The notes: generated by a model from the letters alone, not told the origin. Positions 1-5,895 are shown, numbered from the stretch's first letter. The stretch is 6,678 bases of DNA from an uncultured Roseateles sp. (GCA_946480605.1 CAMLKW010000232.1:1-6678), one strand, 5' to 3'. A program made the numbers and translations.

Positions 1-686
1 TCGGGCACCTCGCCGTTGACGATGCGCTGCGCCAGGCCCTCGACGATGGCCGTCTTGCCGACGCCCGGCTCGCCAATCAGCACCGGGTTGTTCTTGCTGC
101 GGCGCTGCAGCACCTGGATGGCGCGGCGGATCTCTTCGTCCCGGCCGATGACCGGGTCCAGCTTGCCCAGGCGGGCGCGCTCTGTCAGGTCCAGCGTGTA
201 CTTCTTCAGCGCCTCGCGCTGGCCTTCGGCCTCGGCGTTGTCGACCTTCTGGCCGCCGCGCACGGCTTCGATGGCGGCTTCCAGCGCCTTGCGCGTGAGG
301 CCATGGCCACGCACGACGCCGGCCAGGTCGGTCTTGGCGTCGGCCAGCGCCAGCAGGAACATCTCGCTGGCGATGAACTGGTCACCGCGCTTGCCGGCCT
401 CCTTCTCGGCCGCCTGCAGCAGGCTGACGAGGTCACGCCCGGCCTGCACCGTCTGGCCGGCGCCGCTGACCTGCGGCAGGCCGGCCTGCAGCCCCTCCAG
501 CGCGGCCTTCAGCCCATTGACGTTGATGCCGGCGCGCTGCAGCAGCGCACGGGGGCCGTCGTCCTGGGCCAGCATGGCGGCCAGCACATGGGCGGGCTCG
601 ATGTAGGGGTTCTCACGGGCGATGGCCAGGCTCTGGGCCTCGCCCAGGGCTTCCTGGAAACGGGTGGTGAACTTGTCGGCACGCAT
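1..686 (-). CDS. clpB: ATP-dependent chaperone ClpB, N-terminal part (runs off left edge)
   Basis: ClpB is a cytoplasmic hexameric AAA+ disaggregase that works with DnaK to pull polypeptides out of aggregates. The first 228 codons are present. The N-terminal Clp-repeat domain covers roughly residues 1-142 (it opens [20 protein letters not shown]). The linker and start of the first ATPase domain follow ([20 protein letters not shown], then GRDEEIRR). The Walker A motif GEPGVGKT lies at residues 205-212, with the ATP-binding lysine at 211, almost the E. coli position. The ATG at 686-684 is preceded by GGAGG (699-695) eight bases upstream, and the reading starts exactly where E. coli ClpB does. 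The Walker B motif, middle domain and second ATPase domain lie outside the window. A sigma-32-like promoter sits just upstream. A shorter ClpA/ClpC-type protein is unlikely because the alignment to ClpB is close throughout. Confidence 0.97.
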   Translation of the reverse strand, partial: MRADKFTTRFQEALGEAQSLAIARENPYIEPAHVLAAMLAQDDGPRALLQRAGINVNGLKAALEGLQAGLPQVSGAGQTVQAGRDLVSLLQAAEKEAGKRGDQFIASEMFLLALADAKTDLAGVVRGHGLTRKALEAAIEAVRGGQKVDNAEAEGQREALKKYTLDLTERARLGKLDPVIGRDEEIRRAIQVLQRRSKNNPVLIGEPGVGKTAIVEGLAQRIVNGEVP

Positions 687-711
687 GGATTGATCCTCCG
701 GTTGCGTTGCC

Positions 712-739
712 AAGTGGGCGCCTATCGACGCTTTTCAAG
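712..739 (-). promoter_or_regulatory. Putative heat-shock (sigma-32/RpoH) promoter of clpB
   Basis: Read on the minus strand, CTTGAAA (739-733) matches the sigma-32 -35 consensus exactly. A 14-base spacer leads to CCCACTT (718-712), close to the CCCATNT form of the -10 element. Transcription would start near 705, giving a leader of about 20 bases that includes the GGAGG ribosome binding site. Bacterial clpB is classically under sigma-32 control, which supports the call. It lies wholly in the gap between the crcB stop and the clpB start. No CIRCE (HrcA) inverted repeat was seen. Confidence 0.7.
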
Positions 740-744
740 TTGCG

Positions 745-1110
745 TCAGATCAAGGCCTGCACGAGTTTCATGCCCAGCCAGGCCGCCAGCAGCGAGCCGG
801 CCACATGGGCCAGCGTATGTGCCAGCGCCATGCCAAGCTCGCCATGCTCCAGCAGCGCCAGCGATTCGCCGGAAAACGCCGAGAACGTCGTCAGCCCGCC
901 CAGGAAGCCGGTCACCAGCAGCAGCTTCAGCACCTCGTTGGGCTGGCGGCCCAGCCACTCCAGCGCCATGCCGATCAGCAGACCGCCCACCAGGTTGACC
1001 AGCAAGGTGCCCAACGGAAAACCGCTCCAGCGGGTGTTGAACAGCAGGCCGACCTGCCAACGCGTCAGTGCGCCCAGCGCCGCGCCCACCGAAACCGCCA
1101 GGGCATTCAA
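745..1110 (-). CDS. crcB: Fluoride channel CrcB/FluC
   Basis: The product is a 121-residue, four-helix inner-membrane protein of the CrcB/Fluc family, which forms dual-topology dimers that let fluoride out of the cell. Family marks visible: Arg17 in GALTRW, the GTLLVN stretch at 34-39 with the conserved Asn39, and the GFLGGLTTFSAFS segment at 68-80, which carries the pore-lining TTFS and phenylalanine-box region. The length is normal for the family (about 120-130). The start chosen is TTG at 1110-1108: GGGGAG (1125-1120) lies nine bases upstream, and this start gives a family-like N-terminus. Longer in-frame readings only add arginine- and glycine-rich residues that belong to the moaE antisense frame. 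The TTG shares bases with the moaE TGA (TTGA), which suggests translational coupling. No fluoride riboswitch fits here because the leader is moaE coding sequence. Confidence 0.93.
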   Translation of the reverse strand: MNALAVSVGAALGALTRWQVGLLFNTRWSGFPLGTLLVNLVGGLLIGMALEWLGRQPNEVLKLLLVTGFLGGLTTFSAFSGESLALLEHGELGMALAHTLAHVAGSLLAAWLGMKLVQALI

Positions 1111-1580
1111 GACGCGTTGCTCCCCGCAATGCCCCAGCGCGCCAGCGCCTGGTCGTCGGCCACGCGGGCATCCACCCACTGGGCGCCGTCCGCCGTGTGC
1201 TCCTTCTTCCAGAACGGGGCCTGTGTCTTCAGGTAGTCCATCAGGAACTCGCAGGCCTGGAAGGACTGGCCACGGTGCGCGCTGCTGACCAGCACCGCCA
1301 CGATCTGGTCACCCGCCTGCAGTTCGCCCACGCGATGGATGACCTTGGCGCCCCGGATGTCAAAGCGGGCGAAGGCCTCGTCCACCATAGCCTCTATGGC
1401 CGCCTCGGTCATGCCCGGGTAGTGCTCCAGCTCCATGCGGCTGACGGCCGCACCGCTGCCGAACTCCCGGACCGTGCCGACGAAGGCCGCCACGGCGCCC
1501 ACGCCCCCATCCCCGGCCCTGAGCCGGGCGGCCTCGGCGCTCAGGTCAAAGTCCTGCGTCTGGATGCACACTCTGGTCAT
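1107..1580 (-). CDS. moaE: Molybdopterin synthase catalytic (large) subunit MoaE
   Basis: MoaE, with the thiocarboxylated small subunit MoaD, converts cyclic pyranopterin monophosphate into molybdopterin in the cytoplasm. With the ATG at 1580-1578 the protein has 157 residues, close to the E. coli 150. Recognisable segments: FVGTVREF (33-40), LEHYPGMTE (51-59), IHRVGELQAGD (81-91), SSAHRGQSF (99-107, with His102-Arg103), and MDYLKTQAPFWKKE (114-127). Lys118 and Lys125 match the two active-site lysines of E. coli MoaE (119 and 126). An in-frame GTG at 1616-1614 would add 12 residues, but it lacks a ribosome binding site and the family start fits the ATG better. The ATG's own Shine-Dalgarno is weak (GAGG about 13 bases upstream). 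moaD and moeA, often next to moaE, are not between it and the divergent operon, so MoaD must be encoded elsewhere. Confidence 0.96.
   Translation of the reverse strand: MTRVCIQTQDFDLSAEAARLRAGDGGVGAVAAFVGTVREFGSGAAVSRMELEHYPGMTEAAIEAMVDEAFARFDIRGAKVIHRVGELQAGDQIVAVLVSSAHRGQSFQACEFLMDYLKTQAPFWKKEHTADGAQWVDARVADDQALARWGIAGSNAS
1108..1125 (-). promoter_or_regulatory. Ribosome binding site and TTG start of crcB inside the moaE 3' end
   Basis: GGGGAG at 1125-1120, a nine-base spacer, then TTG at 1110-1108. The site is inside the last codons of moaE, and the start codon overlaps the moaE stop. An ATG at 1106-1104 is in another frame and would not give CrcB, so this site decides the start. Confidence 0.75.
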
Positions 1581-1631
1581 GCACGGATTCTCGCCTCGGC
1601 GCGCGGTGAGATTCACCTGTTTGGGTTACGT

Positions 1632-1648
1632 GGCGCCGTTCCGGCGCC
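1632..1648. repeat. GC-rich inverted repeat in the divergent moaE/SPFH spacer
   Basis: GGCGCCG (1632-1638) and CGGCGCC (1642-1648) form a seven-base-pair stem with a three-base loop TTC. It lies between the two divergent genes, about 50 bases before the SPFH start. It has no T-run in either direction, so it is not an intrinsic terminator. It could be an operator or an RNA hairpin in either leader. In GC-rich DNA a repeat of this size can also arise by chance. Confidence 0.5.
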
Positions 1649-1675
1649 TCATACTGTGCGTCATTTCTTTCGCAA
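1648..1675 (-). promoter_or_regulatory. Possible sigma-70 promoter for moaE
   Basis: On the minus strand TTGCGA (1675-1670) and TATGAG (1653-1648) are separated by 16 bases. Each hexamer matches four of six consensus bases. They sit in the divergent spacer in the correct direction for moaE, with about 65 bases of leader. This is the best pair I could find there, but the region is short and the match moderate. No convincing pair was found for the rightward operon, although its promoter must lie in or near this spacer. Confidence 0.3.
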
Positions 1676-1697
1676 GACTGCAGGCAGGACCCAAGAC

Positions 1698-2729
1698 ATG
1701 GCTCTGATGGATTTCATCAAGAAACAGTTCATCGACGTCATCCAGTGGACGGAAGACGGCGATGGCACGCTGTCGTGGCGCTTTCCCATGGCCGGCATGG
1801 AAATCCAGAACGGCGGCCAGCTCGTCGTGCGCGAATCCCAGGTGGCCGTGTTCGTCAATGAGGGCCAGGTGGCCGACGTCTTCGGCCCCGGCACGCACAA
1901 GCTGACGACGCAGACGCTGCCGGTGCTGACCTATCTGAAGAACTGGGACAAGCTGTTCGAGTCCCCCTTCAAGAGCGACGTCTACTTCTTCAGCACGCGC
2001 CAGCAGATCGACCAGCGCTGGGGCACCAGCCAGCCGGTGGCCATCCGCGACAAGGACTTCGGCGCCGTGCGCCTGCGCGCCTTCGGCAACTACGCCTACC
2101 GCATCGCCGATCCCAAGGTCTTCCACAGCCAGATCTCGGGCACGCGCGAGCGCTACACGGTGGCCGACCTGGAAGGCCAGCTGCGCGGCCTGATGCTGCA
2201 ACACATCAGCGACGCCGTGGCCGGCAGCGGCACGCCCTTCCTGGACCTGGCCGCCAACCAGGTTGAGTTCGCCGCCGCGCTGAAGGAAGCCACCGCACCG
2301 TCGTTCGCGTCGCTGGGTCTGGAGCTGATCTCGGTGACGATGCAGAACGTGTCACTGCCCGAGGAACTGCAGAAGATCCTGGACCAGCGCATCGGCATGG
2401 GCATCATCGGCCAGAACATGGGCCAGTTCATGCAGTACCAGGCCGCGCAAGCCTTGCCCGAGATGGCCAAGGGTGCGGCCAACGGCGGCAGCGGCATTGC
2501 CGGCGAGGCCATCGGCCTGGGCGCCGGCGTGGCGCTGGGCCAGACGCTGGCGCAGACGCTGGGCCAGGGCCTGGCCGGCGTGGGTGCCGCGGCGCCCGCC
2601 CCGGCCGCCAGCAAGCCCGACGACATCGTCGCGCTGCTGGAAAAGCTCGGCGACCTCAAGGCCAAGGGCATCCTGACCGACGAGGAATTCGCCGCGAAGA
2701 AGGCTGACCTGCTGAAGAAACTTGGCTGA
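1698..2729 (+). CDS. SPFH/band-7 domain protein with C-terminal SHOCT segment
   Basis: The product is a 343-residue protein of the SPFH (stomatin/prohibitin/flotillin/HflKC) superfamily, of the type sometimes labelled 'virion core protein-like' or YdjI-like. The SPFH region spans roughly residues 30-235: the strand VVRESQVAVFVNEGQVADVFGPGTHKL (44-69), then the TLPVL...FKSDVYFFSTR region, and a helical end LPEELQKILDQRIGMGII (220-237). A Gly/Ala-rich linker (259-306) with tetrapeptide repeats follows, then a SHOCT-like segment (307-342; IVALLEKLGDLKAKGILTDEEF). No N-terminal signal peptide or strong membrane anchor is visible, so it probably sits on the inner face of the membrane as an oligomer. 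The start ATG has AGGA (1686-1689) eight bases upstream; a second ATG three codons in is less well placed. It is the first gene of the rightward operon and overlaps the next by eight bases. Scaffold or membrane-organising work is inferred; no enzymatic residues are seen. Confidence 0.88.
   Translation: MALMDFIKKQFIDVIQWTEDGDGTLSWRFPMAGMEIQNGGQLVVRESQVAVFVNEGQVADVFGPGTHKLTTQTLPVLTYLKNWDKLFESPFKSDVYFFSTRQQIDQRWGTSQPVAIRDKDFGAVRLRAFGNYAYRIADPKVFHSQISGTRERYTVADLEGQLRGLMLQHISDAVAGSGTPFLDLAANQVEFAAALKEATAPSFASLGLELISVTMQNVSLPEELQKILDQRIGMGIIGQNMGQFMQYQAAQALPEMAKGAANGGSGIAGEAIGLGAGVALGQTLAQTLGQGLAGVGAAAPAPAASKPDDIVALLEKLGDLKAKGILTDEEFAAKKADLLKKLG
2533..2568 (+). repeat. Three tandem 12-base units within the SPFH gene
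   Basis: CGCTGGGCCAGA, CGCTGGCGCAGA and CGCTGGGCCAGG lie head to tail with one to three mismatches between units. A more diverged fourth unit may follow at 2569-2580. They encode the tetrapeptides LGQT, LAQT and LGQG (residues 280-291) in the flexible linker between the SPFH and SHOCT parts. Because the unit is a multiple of three, copy-number change would lengthen or shorten the linker in frame. Confidence 0.7.
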
Positions 2730-4311
2730 TCAGGCGCCAGCCGCCCAGCGGCGGTGGCGTGCCTCGTGCCCCAACTGCGGGGCACCCGTTGAATTCGCCA
2801 GTGCGGCATCGTCAACGGCCGTCTGCGGCTTCTGCCGCAGCACGCTGCTGCGCGACGGCGACGTGCTGGAGCGCATCGGCCAGAGCGCCGAGATCTTTGA
2901 AGACTATTCACCGCTGCAGCTGGGCGCCACCGGGCGCTTTGCGGGCAGCGGCTTTGCCGTCGTGGGCCGCGTGCAGCGCGGCTCGGAGCTGGGCAACTGG
3001 AACGAATGGCATCTGCTGTTCGACGCAGGCGACACCCCTCGCGTGGCCTGGCTCAGCGAGGACAACGGCCAGTTCGTCCTCAGCCTCGAAGCCCCGCTGA
3101 CCGAAGCGCCGCCGGCCGATCCTCAGGTCGGCCTGCCGCTGACGCTGGGCGGCCAGCGCTGGCAGGTCGCCGCCGTCGTCGAGGCCGCCGTGCGCGCCGC
3201 CGAGGGCGAGCTGCCGCGCGTGCCGCGCACGGGCCGCGTCGTCGAGCTGCGCAACGAGCGCGACGAGGTCGGTTCGCTGGAGTACCGCGAGGACGGCCCG
3301 CCGGTCTGGTCCATAGGCCGGGGCGTGCAACTGGCCGACCTGGCGCTGCAAGGCCTGCGCAGCACGGCCGAGGGCGAATCCGTCGCCGAGGCCAAGTTCA
3401 AGGGCCGCAGCATTGCCTGCCCCAGTTGCGGCTCGCCGCTGGAACCCAAGCTGTCGCAGACCAAGAGCATGGTCTGCGCGCAATGCCATGCCGTCGTCGA
3501 TCTGCCCGAGGGCGACGCCAAGGCGCTGGGCTTCACCGCGCAATCGCCCGAGAACCCGCCGCTGATCCCGCTGGGCCGCACCGGCACGCTGGCCATCGAA
3601 GGCGAGAAGGCGCAGGCCTGGCAGGTCGTGGGCTACCAGGAGCGTTGCGACATCCCGGAGGACGCCGAGGACGAACAGAGCTTCTGGCGCGAGTACCTGC
3701 TGTTCAACCGCCTGGCCGGCTTCGCCTTCCTCGTCGACACGCAGGAGGGCTGGAGCCTCGTTCGCACGCTGACCGGCGCGCCGAGCACGCAGCACGGCAG
3801 CGCCACCTGGCAGAGCCGCGCCTACGCCGAGCGCTGGACCTACCAGGCCAAGACCACCTATGTGCTGGGCGAGTTCTACTGGCCCGTGCGGCTGGACGAT
3901 CGCGTGCGCGTGACCGACTACGCCAGCCGCGACGGCCAGTACCTGCTCAGCCGCGAACAGCAGGGCCCGGAGGTCACCTGGAGCGCCGGGCGCACGCTGC
4001 CGGCCGCCGACGTGCAGAAGGCCTTTGGCCTCAGCGCGCCGGCCGCCACCTTCACGCGCGACGCCTCCGCCTTCAAGAACAGCGGCGGCAAGCTGCTGGT
4101 CTACATCGTCGTGGGTCTGTTCCTGATGGTCATCCTGGGCACGCTGATTCGCGCCTGCTCCAGCGACGACTGCCAGCAGTACAAGAACAGCTTCGGCGAG
4201 AACAGCAACGAATACCGCCAATGCCGCACGCGTTCCAGCGGCAGCGGCGTCTACATCCCCAGTGGCGGCAGCTACGGCGGCTACAGCAGCGGTGGCGGCA
4301 GCCACAAATAA
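2722..4311 (+). CDS. Membrane-anchored protein with two zinc ribbons and two DUF4178-like regions
   Basis: A 529-residue protein built as a duplication. A zinc ribbon (Cys16, Cys19, Cys35, Cys38) is followed by a first DUF4178-like beta-rich region (about 66-205, with GNWNEWHLLFD). A second zinc ribbon (Cys233, Cys236, Cys252, Cys255) is followed by a second such region (about 280-430, with FWREYLLFN and GEFYWPVR). A single transmembrane helix lies at about 457-478, then a tail with three cysteines (479, 484, 501) and a Gly/Ser/Tyr-rich end (505-528). The zinc ribbons should be cytoplasmic; the side on which the tail lies is not certain. The start is TTG at 2722, inside the SPFH stop region. 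An in-frame stop at 2713-2715 excludes anything longer, and no ATG or GTG precedes the first zinc ribbon. DUF4178 genes are known to travel with SPFH, DUF350 and spermidine-synthase-like genes. The molecular function is unknown. Confidence 0.88.
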   Translation: MADQAPAAQRRWRASCPNCGAPVEFASAASSTAVCGFCRSTLLRDGDVLERIGQSAEIFEDYSPLQLGATGRFAGSGFAVVGRVQRGSELGNWNEWHLLFDAGDTPRVAWLSEDNGQFVLSLEAPLTEAPPADPQVGLPLTLGGQRWQVAAVVEAAVRAAEGELPRVPRTGRVVELRNERDEVGSLEYREDGPPVWSIGRGVQLADLALQGLRSTAEGESVAEAKFKGRSIACPSCGSPLEPKLSQTKSMVCAQCHAVVDLPEGDAKALGFTAQSPENPPLIPLGRTGTLAIEGEKAQAWQVVGYQERCDIPEDAEDEQSFWREYLLFNRLAGFAFLVDTQEGWSLVRTLTGAPSTQHGSATWQSRAYAERWTYQAKTTYVLGEFYWPVRLDDRVRVTDYASRDGQYLLSREQQGPEVTWSAGRTLPAADVQKAFGLSAPAATFTRDASAFKNSGGKLLVYIVVGLFLMVILGTLIRACSSDDCQQYKNSFGENSNEYRQCRTRSSGSGVYIPSGGSYGGYSSGGGSHK

Positions 4312-4335
4312 GACGACCCCCAAGGAGTTCGCACC

Positions 4336-4557
4336 ATGACCCTCGACTGGCTCAAGCCCGAAGTCATCCTCGGCACGACGATGTATGCCGTCATCGGCGT
4401 CGTCATCTTCTGGGTGTGCTTCATCATCGTGGACAAGATCACCCCCTACAAGCTGTGGGAGGAACTGGTCGAGCACAAGAACCTGGCACTGGCCATCGTG
4501 GTCGGGGCCATGTGCATCTCCATCGGCAACATCGTCGCTGCGGCGATCCATGGCTGA
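4336..4557 (+). CDS. DUF350 family small membrane protein
   Basis: A 73-residue protein with two predicted membrane helices (about 11-33 and 48-71) joined by a short charged loop, DKITPYKLWEELVEHKNLAL. The sequence and size fit DUF350 (the E. coli YjfL family is a longer, duplicated form of the same domain). The start ATG has a strong AAGGAG (4322-4327) eight bases upstream, the best ribosome binding site of the operon. It follows the DUF4178 gene by 24 bases, and its last eight bases overlap the YciI-like gene. DUF350 proteins are often encoded beside polyamine-related enzymes or PspA-like proteins, and their role is unproven. A pore or scaffold role in the inner membrane is a guess from size and topology only. 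Confidence 0.9.
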   Translation: MTLDWLKPEVILGTTMYAVIGVVIFWVCFIIVDKITPYKLWEELVEHKNLALAIVVGAMCISIGNIVAAAIHG

Positions 4558-4894
4558 ACTGGACTTCGCCACGCTGACCGGCAACGCCCACGAAGACTGG
4601 ACGCTGTTCGCGATCCGCTTCCACGACAGGCCCGGCGCGGGCGACCTGCGCCAGCAGTTGCTGCAGGCGCACCTGGAATGGGTGGCGGCACAGGGCGACG
4701 CGCTGCGCGTGGCCGGGTCGCTGCGCGAGTCGCCCGAAGCCACGCCGGTGGGCGCGCTGTGGGTGGTGCGTGCGCCAGACAAGGCCGCCGTCGAGGCGCT
4801 GATCGCCACCGACCCGTTCACCACCGGCGGCCTGCGCGCCGGCTGGGACATTTTCTACTGGAGCAAGGCGCTGCCCTTACCCACTTCGTTCTAG
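4550..4894 (+). CDS. YciI-like protein
   Basis: A 114-residue protein that fits the YciI-like family, a ferredoxin-like fold of the dimeric alpha/beta-barrel type. Visible family features: an early strand WTLFAIRFHDRPGA (17-30), the helix with a conserved His (LLQAHLEWVAAQGD, His41), GSLRESPEATPVGALWVV (57-73), and the DPF motif with Asp88 followed by Trp99. The His and Asp are the pair proposed to be catalytic in this family. The true reaction of most YciI proteins is not known. The ATG at 4550 overlaps the end of the DUF350 gene by eight bases, so coupled translation is likely. The in-frame extension upstream is a shadow of the DUF350 gene. No signal peptide or membrane helix is present, so it should be cytoplasmic. 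It is not one of the members I would expect in a DUF350/DUF4178 cluster. Confidence 0.85.
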   Translation: MAELDFATLTGNAHEDWTLFAIRFHDRPGAGDLRQQLLQAHLEWVAAQGDALRVAGSLRESPEATPVGALWVVRAPDKAAVEALIATDPFTTGGLRAGWDIFYWSKALPLPTSF

Positions 4895-4934
4895 CCGACA
4901 CTCGCGGTCCGCTGAACGACTGCAAAGGCAAGCC

Positions 4935-5888
4935 ATGAGCTTCTCCTTCCGCGGCCTCACCCAGGCCCTGCTCCTGACCGTCGCCCTCCCCGTGTTTGCG
5001 GCCGACGCGCCGCCTGACGTGGCCGTCTTCGTCGCCAGGCTCGACGTCAAGGCCGGCACGATCACCGAGGCCCGCAACATCACGCCGGGCAAGGGCAGCC
5101 ACTTCCAGCCGGCCTTCACGCCGGACGGCAACGCGGTGGTTTACGCGGCGACCCGCGGCGATACCAACAACATCTACCGCCACGACCTGCTCAGCGGCAA
5201 GACCGCCGCCGTCACCGACACCACGGAGAAGCTCTACTCGCCCACGCCGCTGGCCGACGGCAGCGGCTTCTCGGCCATCCGCGTCATCACCGCCGACCCG
5301 GCCTACGGCATCGAGATGAACGAGCCGTCGCTGTGGCGCTTCGGCTGGGACGGCAAGCCCGTCGCGCCGGTCGTGCCCACCAAGCGCATCGGCTACCACG
5401 CTTGGATCAACCCGGACCTGATCGCGGCCTTCGTCGTCGACGACGTGCCGCAGCGCAACGACCACAAGGCCGTGCTCATCTCCCGCACGACCGGCCAGCA
5501 GACGCTGCTGACCACCAAGCCTGGCCGGTCGCTGGGCCGCACGGCGGACGGCAAGCGCGCGCTCTTCGTCGACCAGACCGACGCCAACCGCTGGGTCATT
5601 GCCGCCCAGGGCCCCGGCGACGCCAAGCCGCAGGTGTTGATCGAAACCCCGCCGCTGCCTGAAGGCGACAAGCCGGCCAACCGCCCGCAGTACTTCGTCA
5701 GCCTGCCCGACGGTTCTTTCATCATGGCACGCGGCCACCTGTTCCTGCGCTGGGACGGCAAAGCCGGCAGCGGCTTCCAGCCCCTGGCCGATCTGCCCGA
5801 GCTGGGCGGCGCGGTACGCAACATCGCGGCGAGCGCGGACGGCACAAAGCTGGCGTTCTCGGTGACGCTGAACCCGCCCAAGCCTTGA
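4935..5888 (+). CDS. Exported PD40/TolB-like beta-propeller protein
   Basis: A 317-residue protein with an N-terminal signal peptide (residues 1-22, hydrophobic core ALLLTVALPVFA, likely signal peptidase I cleavage after Ala22). There is no lipobox cysteine, so a soluble periplasmic protein is expected. WD40-like PD40 repeats of the TolB type are visible: FQPAFTPDGNAVVYAATR (57-74) is the clearest. Further degenerate blades lie around 98-114, 197-212, 252-272 and 295-310 (NIAASADGTKLAFS). This gives perhaps five or six blades, fewer than a complete TolB, and there is no TolB N-terminal domain. The ATG has AAGG (4925-4928) six bases upstream. It follows the YciI-like gene by 40 bases and precedes the aminopropyltransferase gene by seven, so it is probably co-transcribed. 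Such propellers usually bind a partner protein or sense a ligand. No catalytic residues are evident. It could instead be an unrelated gene caught in the operon. Confidence 0.82.
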   Translation: MSFSFRGLTQALLLTVALPVFAADAPPDVAVFVARLDVKAGTITEARNITPGKGSHFQPAFTPDGNAVVYAATRGDTNNIYRHDLLSGKTAAVTDTTEKLYSPTPLADGSGFSAIRVITADPAYGIEMNEPSLWRFGWDGKPVAPVVPTKRIGYHAWINPDLIAAFVVDDVPQRNDHKAVLISRTTGQQTLLTTKPGRSLGRTADGKRALFVDQTDANRWVIAAQGPGDAKPQVLIETPPLPEGDKPANRPQYFVSLPDGSFIMARGHLFLRWDGKAGSGFQPLADLPELGGAVRNIAASADGTKLAFSVTLNPPKP

Positions 5889-5895
5889 AAGCTGC

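Noticed and set aside
16..998. Plus-strand open frames opposite clpB and crcB
   Set aside because: Both are antisense to genes identified by clear family motifs and carry no recognisable domain.
1111..1180. Fluoride riboswitch before crcB
   Set aside because: The upstream sequence codes for the conserved C-terminus of MoaE and the crcB start overlaps the stop codon, leaving no room for a leader RNA.
1631..1646. Sigma-54 promoter for the rightward operon (TGGC with GC at the right distance)
   Set aside because: The GG-N10-GC spacing is met, but the -12 part reads CGGC rather than TTGC and the match comes from the inverted repeat; too weak to report.
1068..1697. N-terminal extension of the SPFH frame through moaE
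   Set aside because: The frame stays open only because of GC-rich antisense sequence; the SPFH start at 1698 has a binding site and the extension overlaps moaE and the spacer.
3006..4577. 523-codon plus-strand open frame overlapping the DUF4178 gene
   Set aside because: It is the shifted frame of the DUF4178 gene, rich in Arg, Ala and Gly, and lacks the zinc ribbons and membrane helix seen in the true frame.
2908..4851. Long 647-codon minus-strand open frame across the DUF4178, DUF350 and YciI-like genes
   Set aside because: It is antisense to three well-supported genes; its composition (Ala, Gly, Arg, His, Asp) is the mirror of GC-rich codon use and no known domain is visible.
4895..4934. 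Terminator between the YciI-like and propeller genes
   Set aside because: Only a tiny GCGG/CCGC palindrome is present, with no stable stem and no T-run, so read-through is expected.
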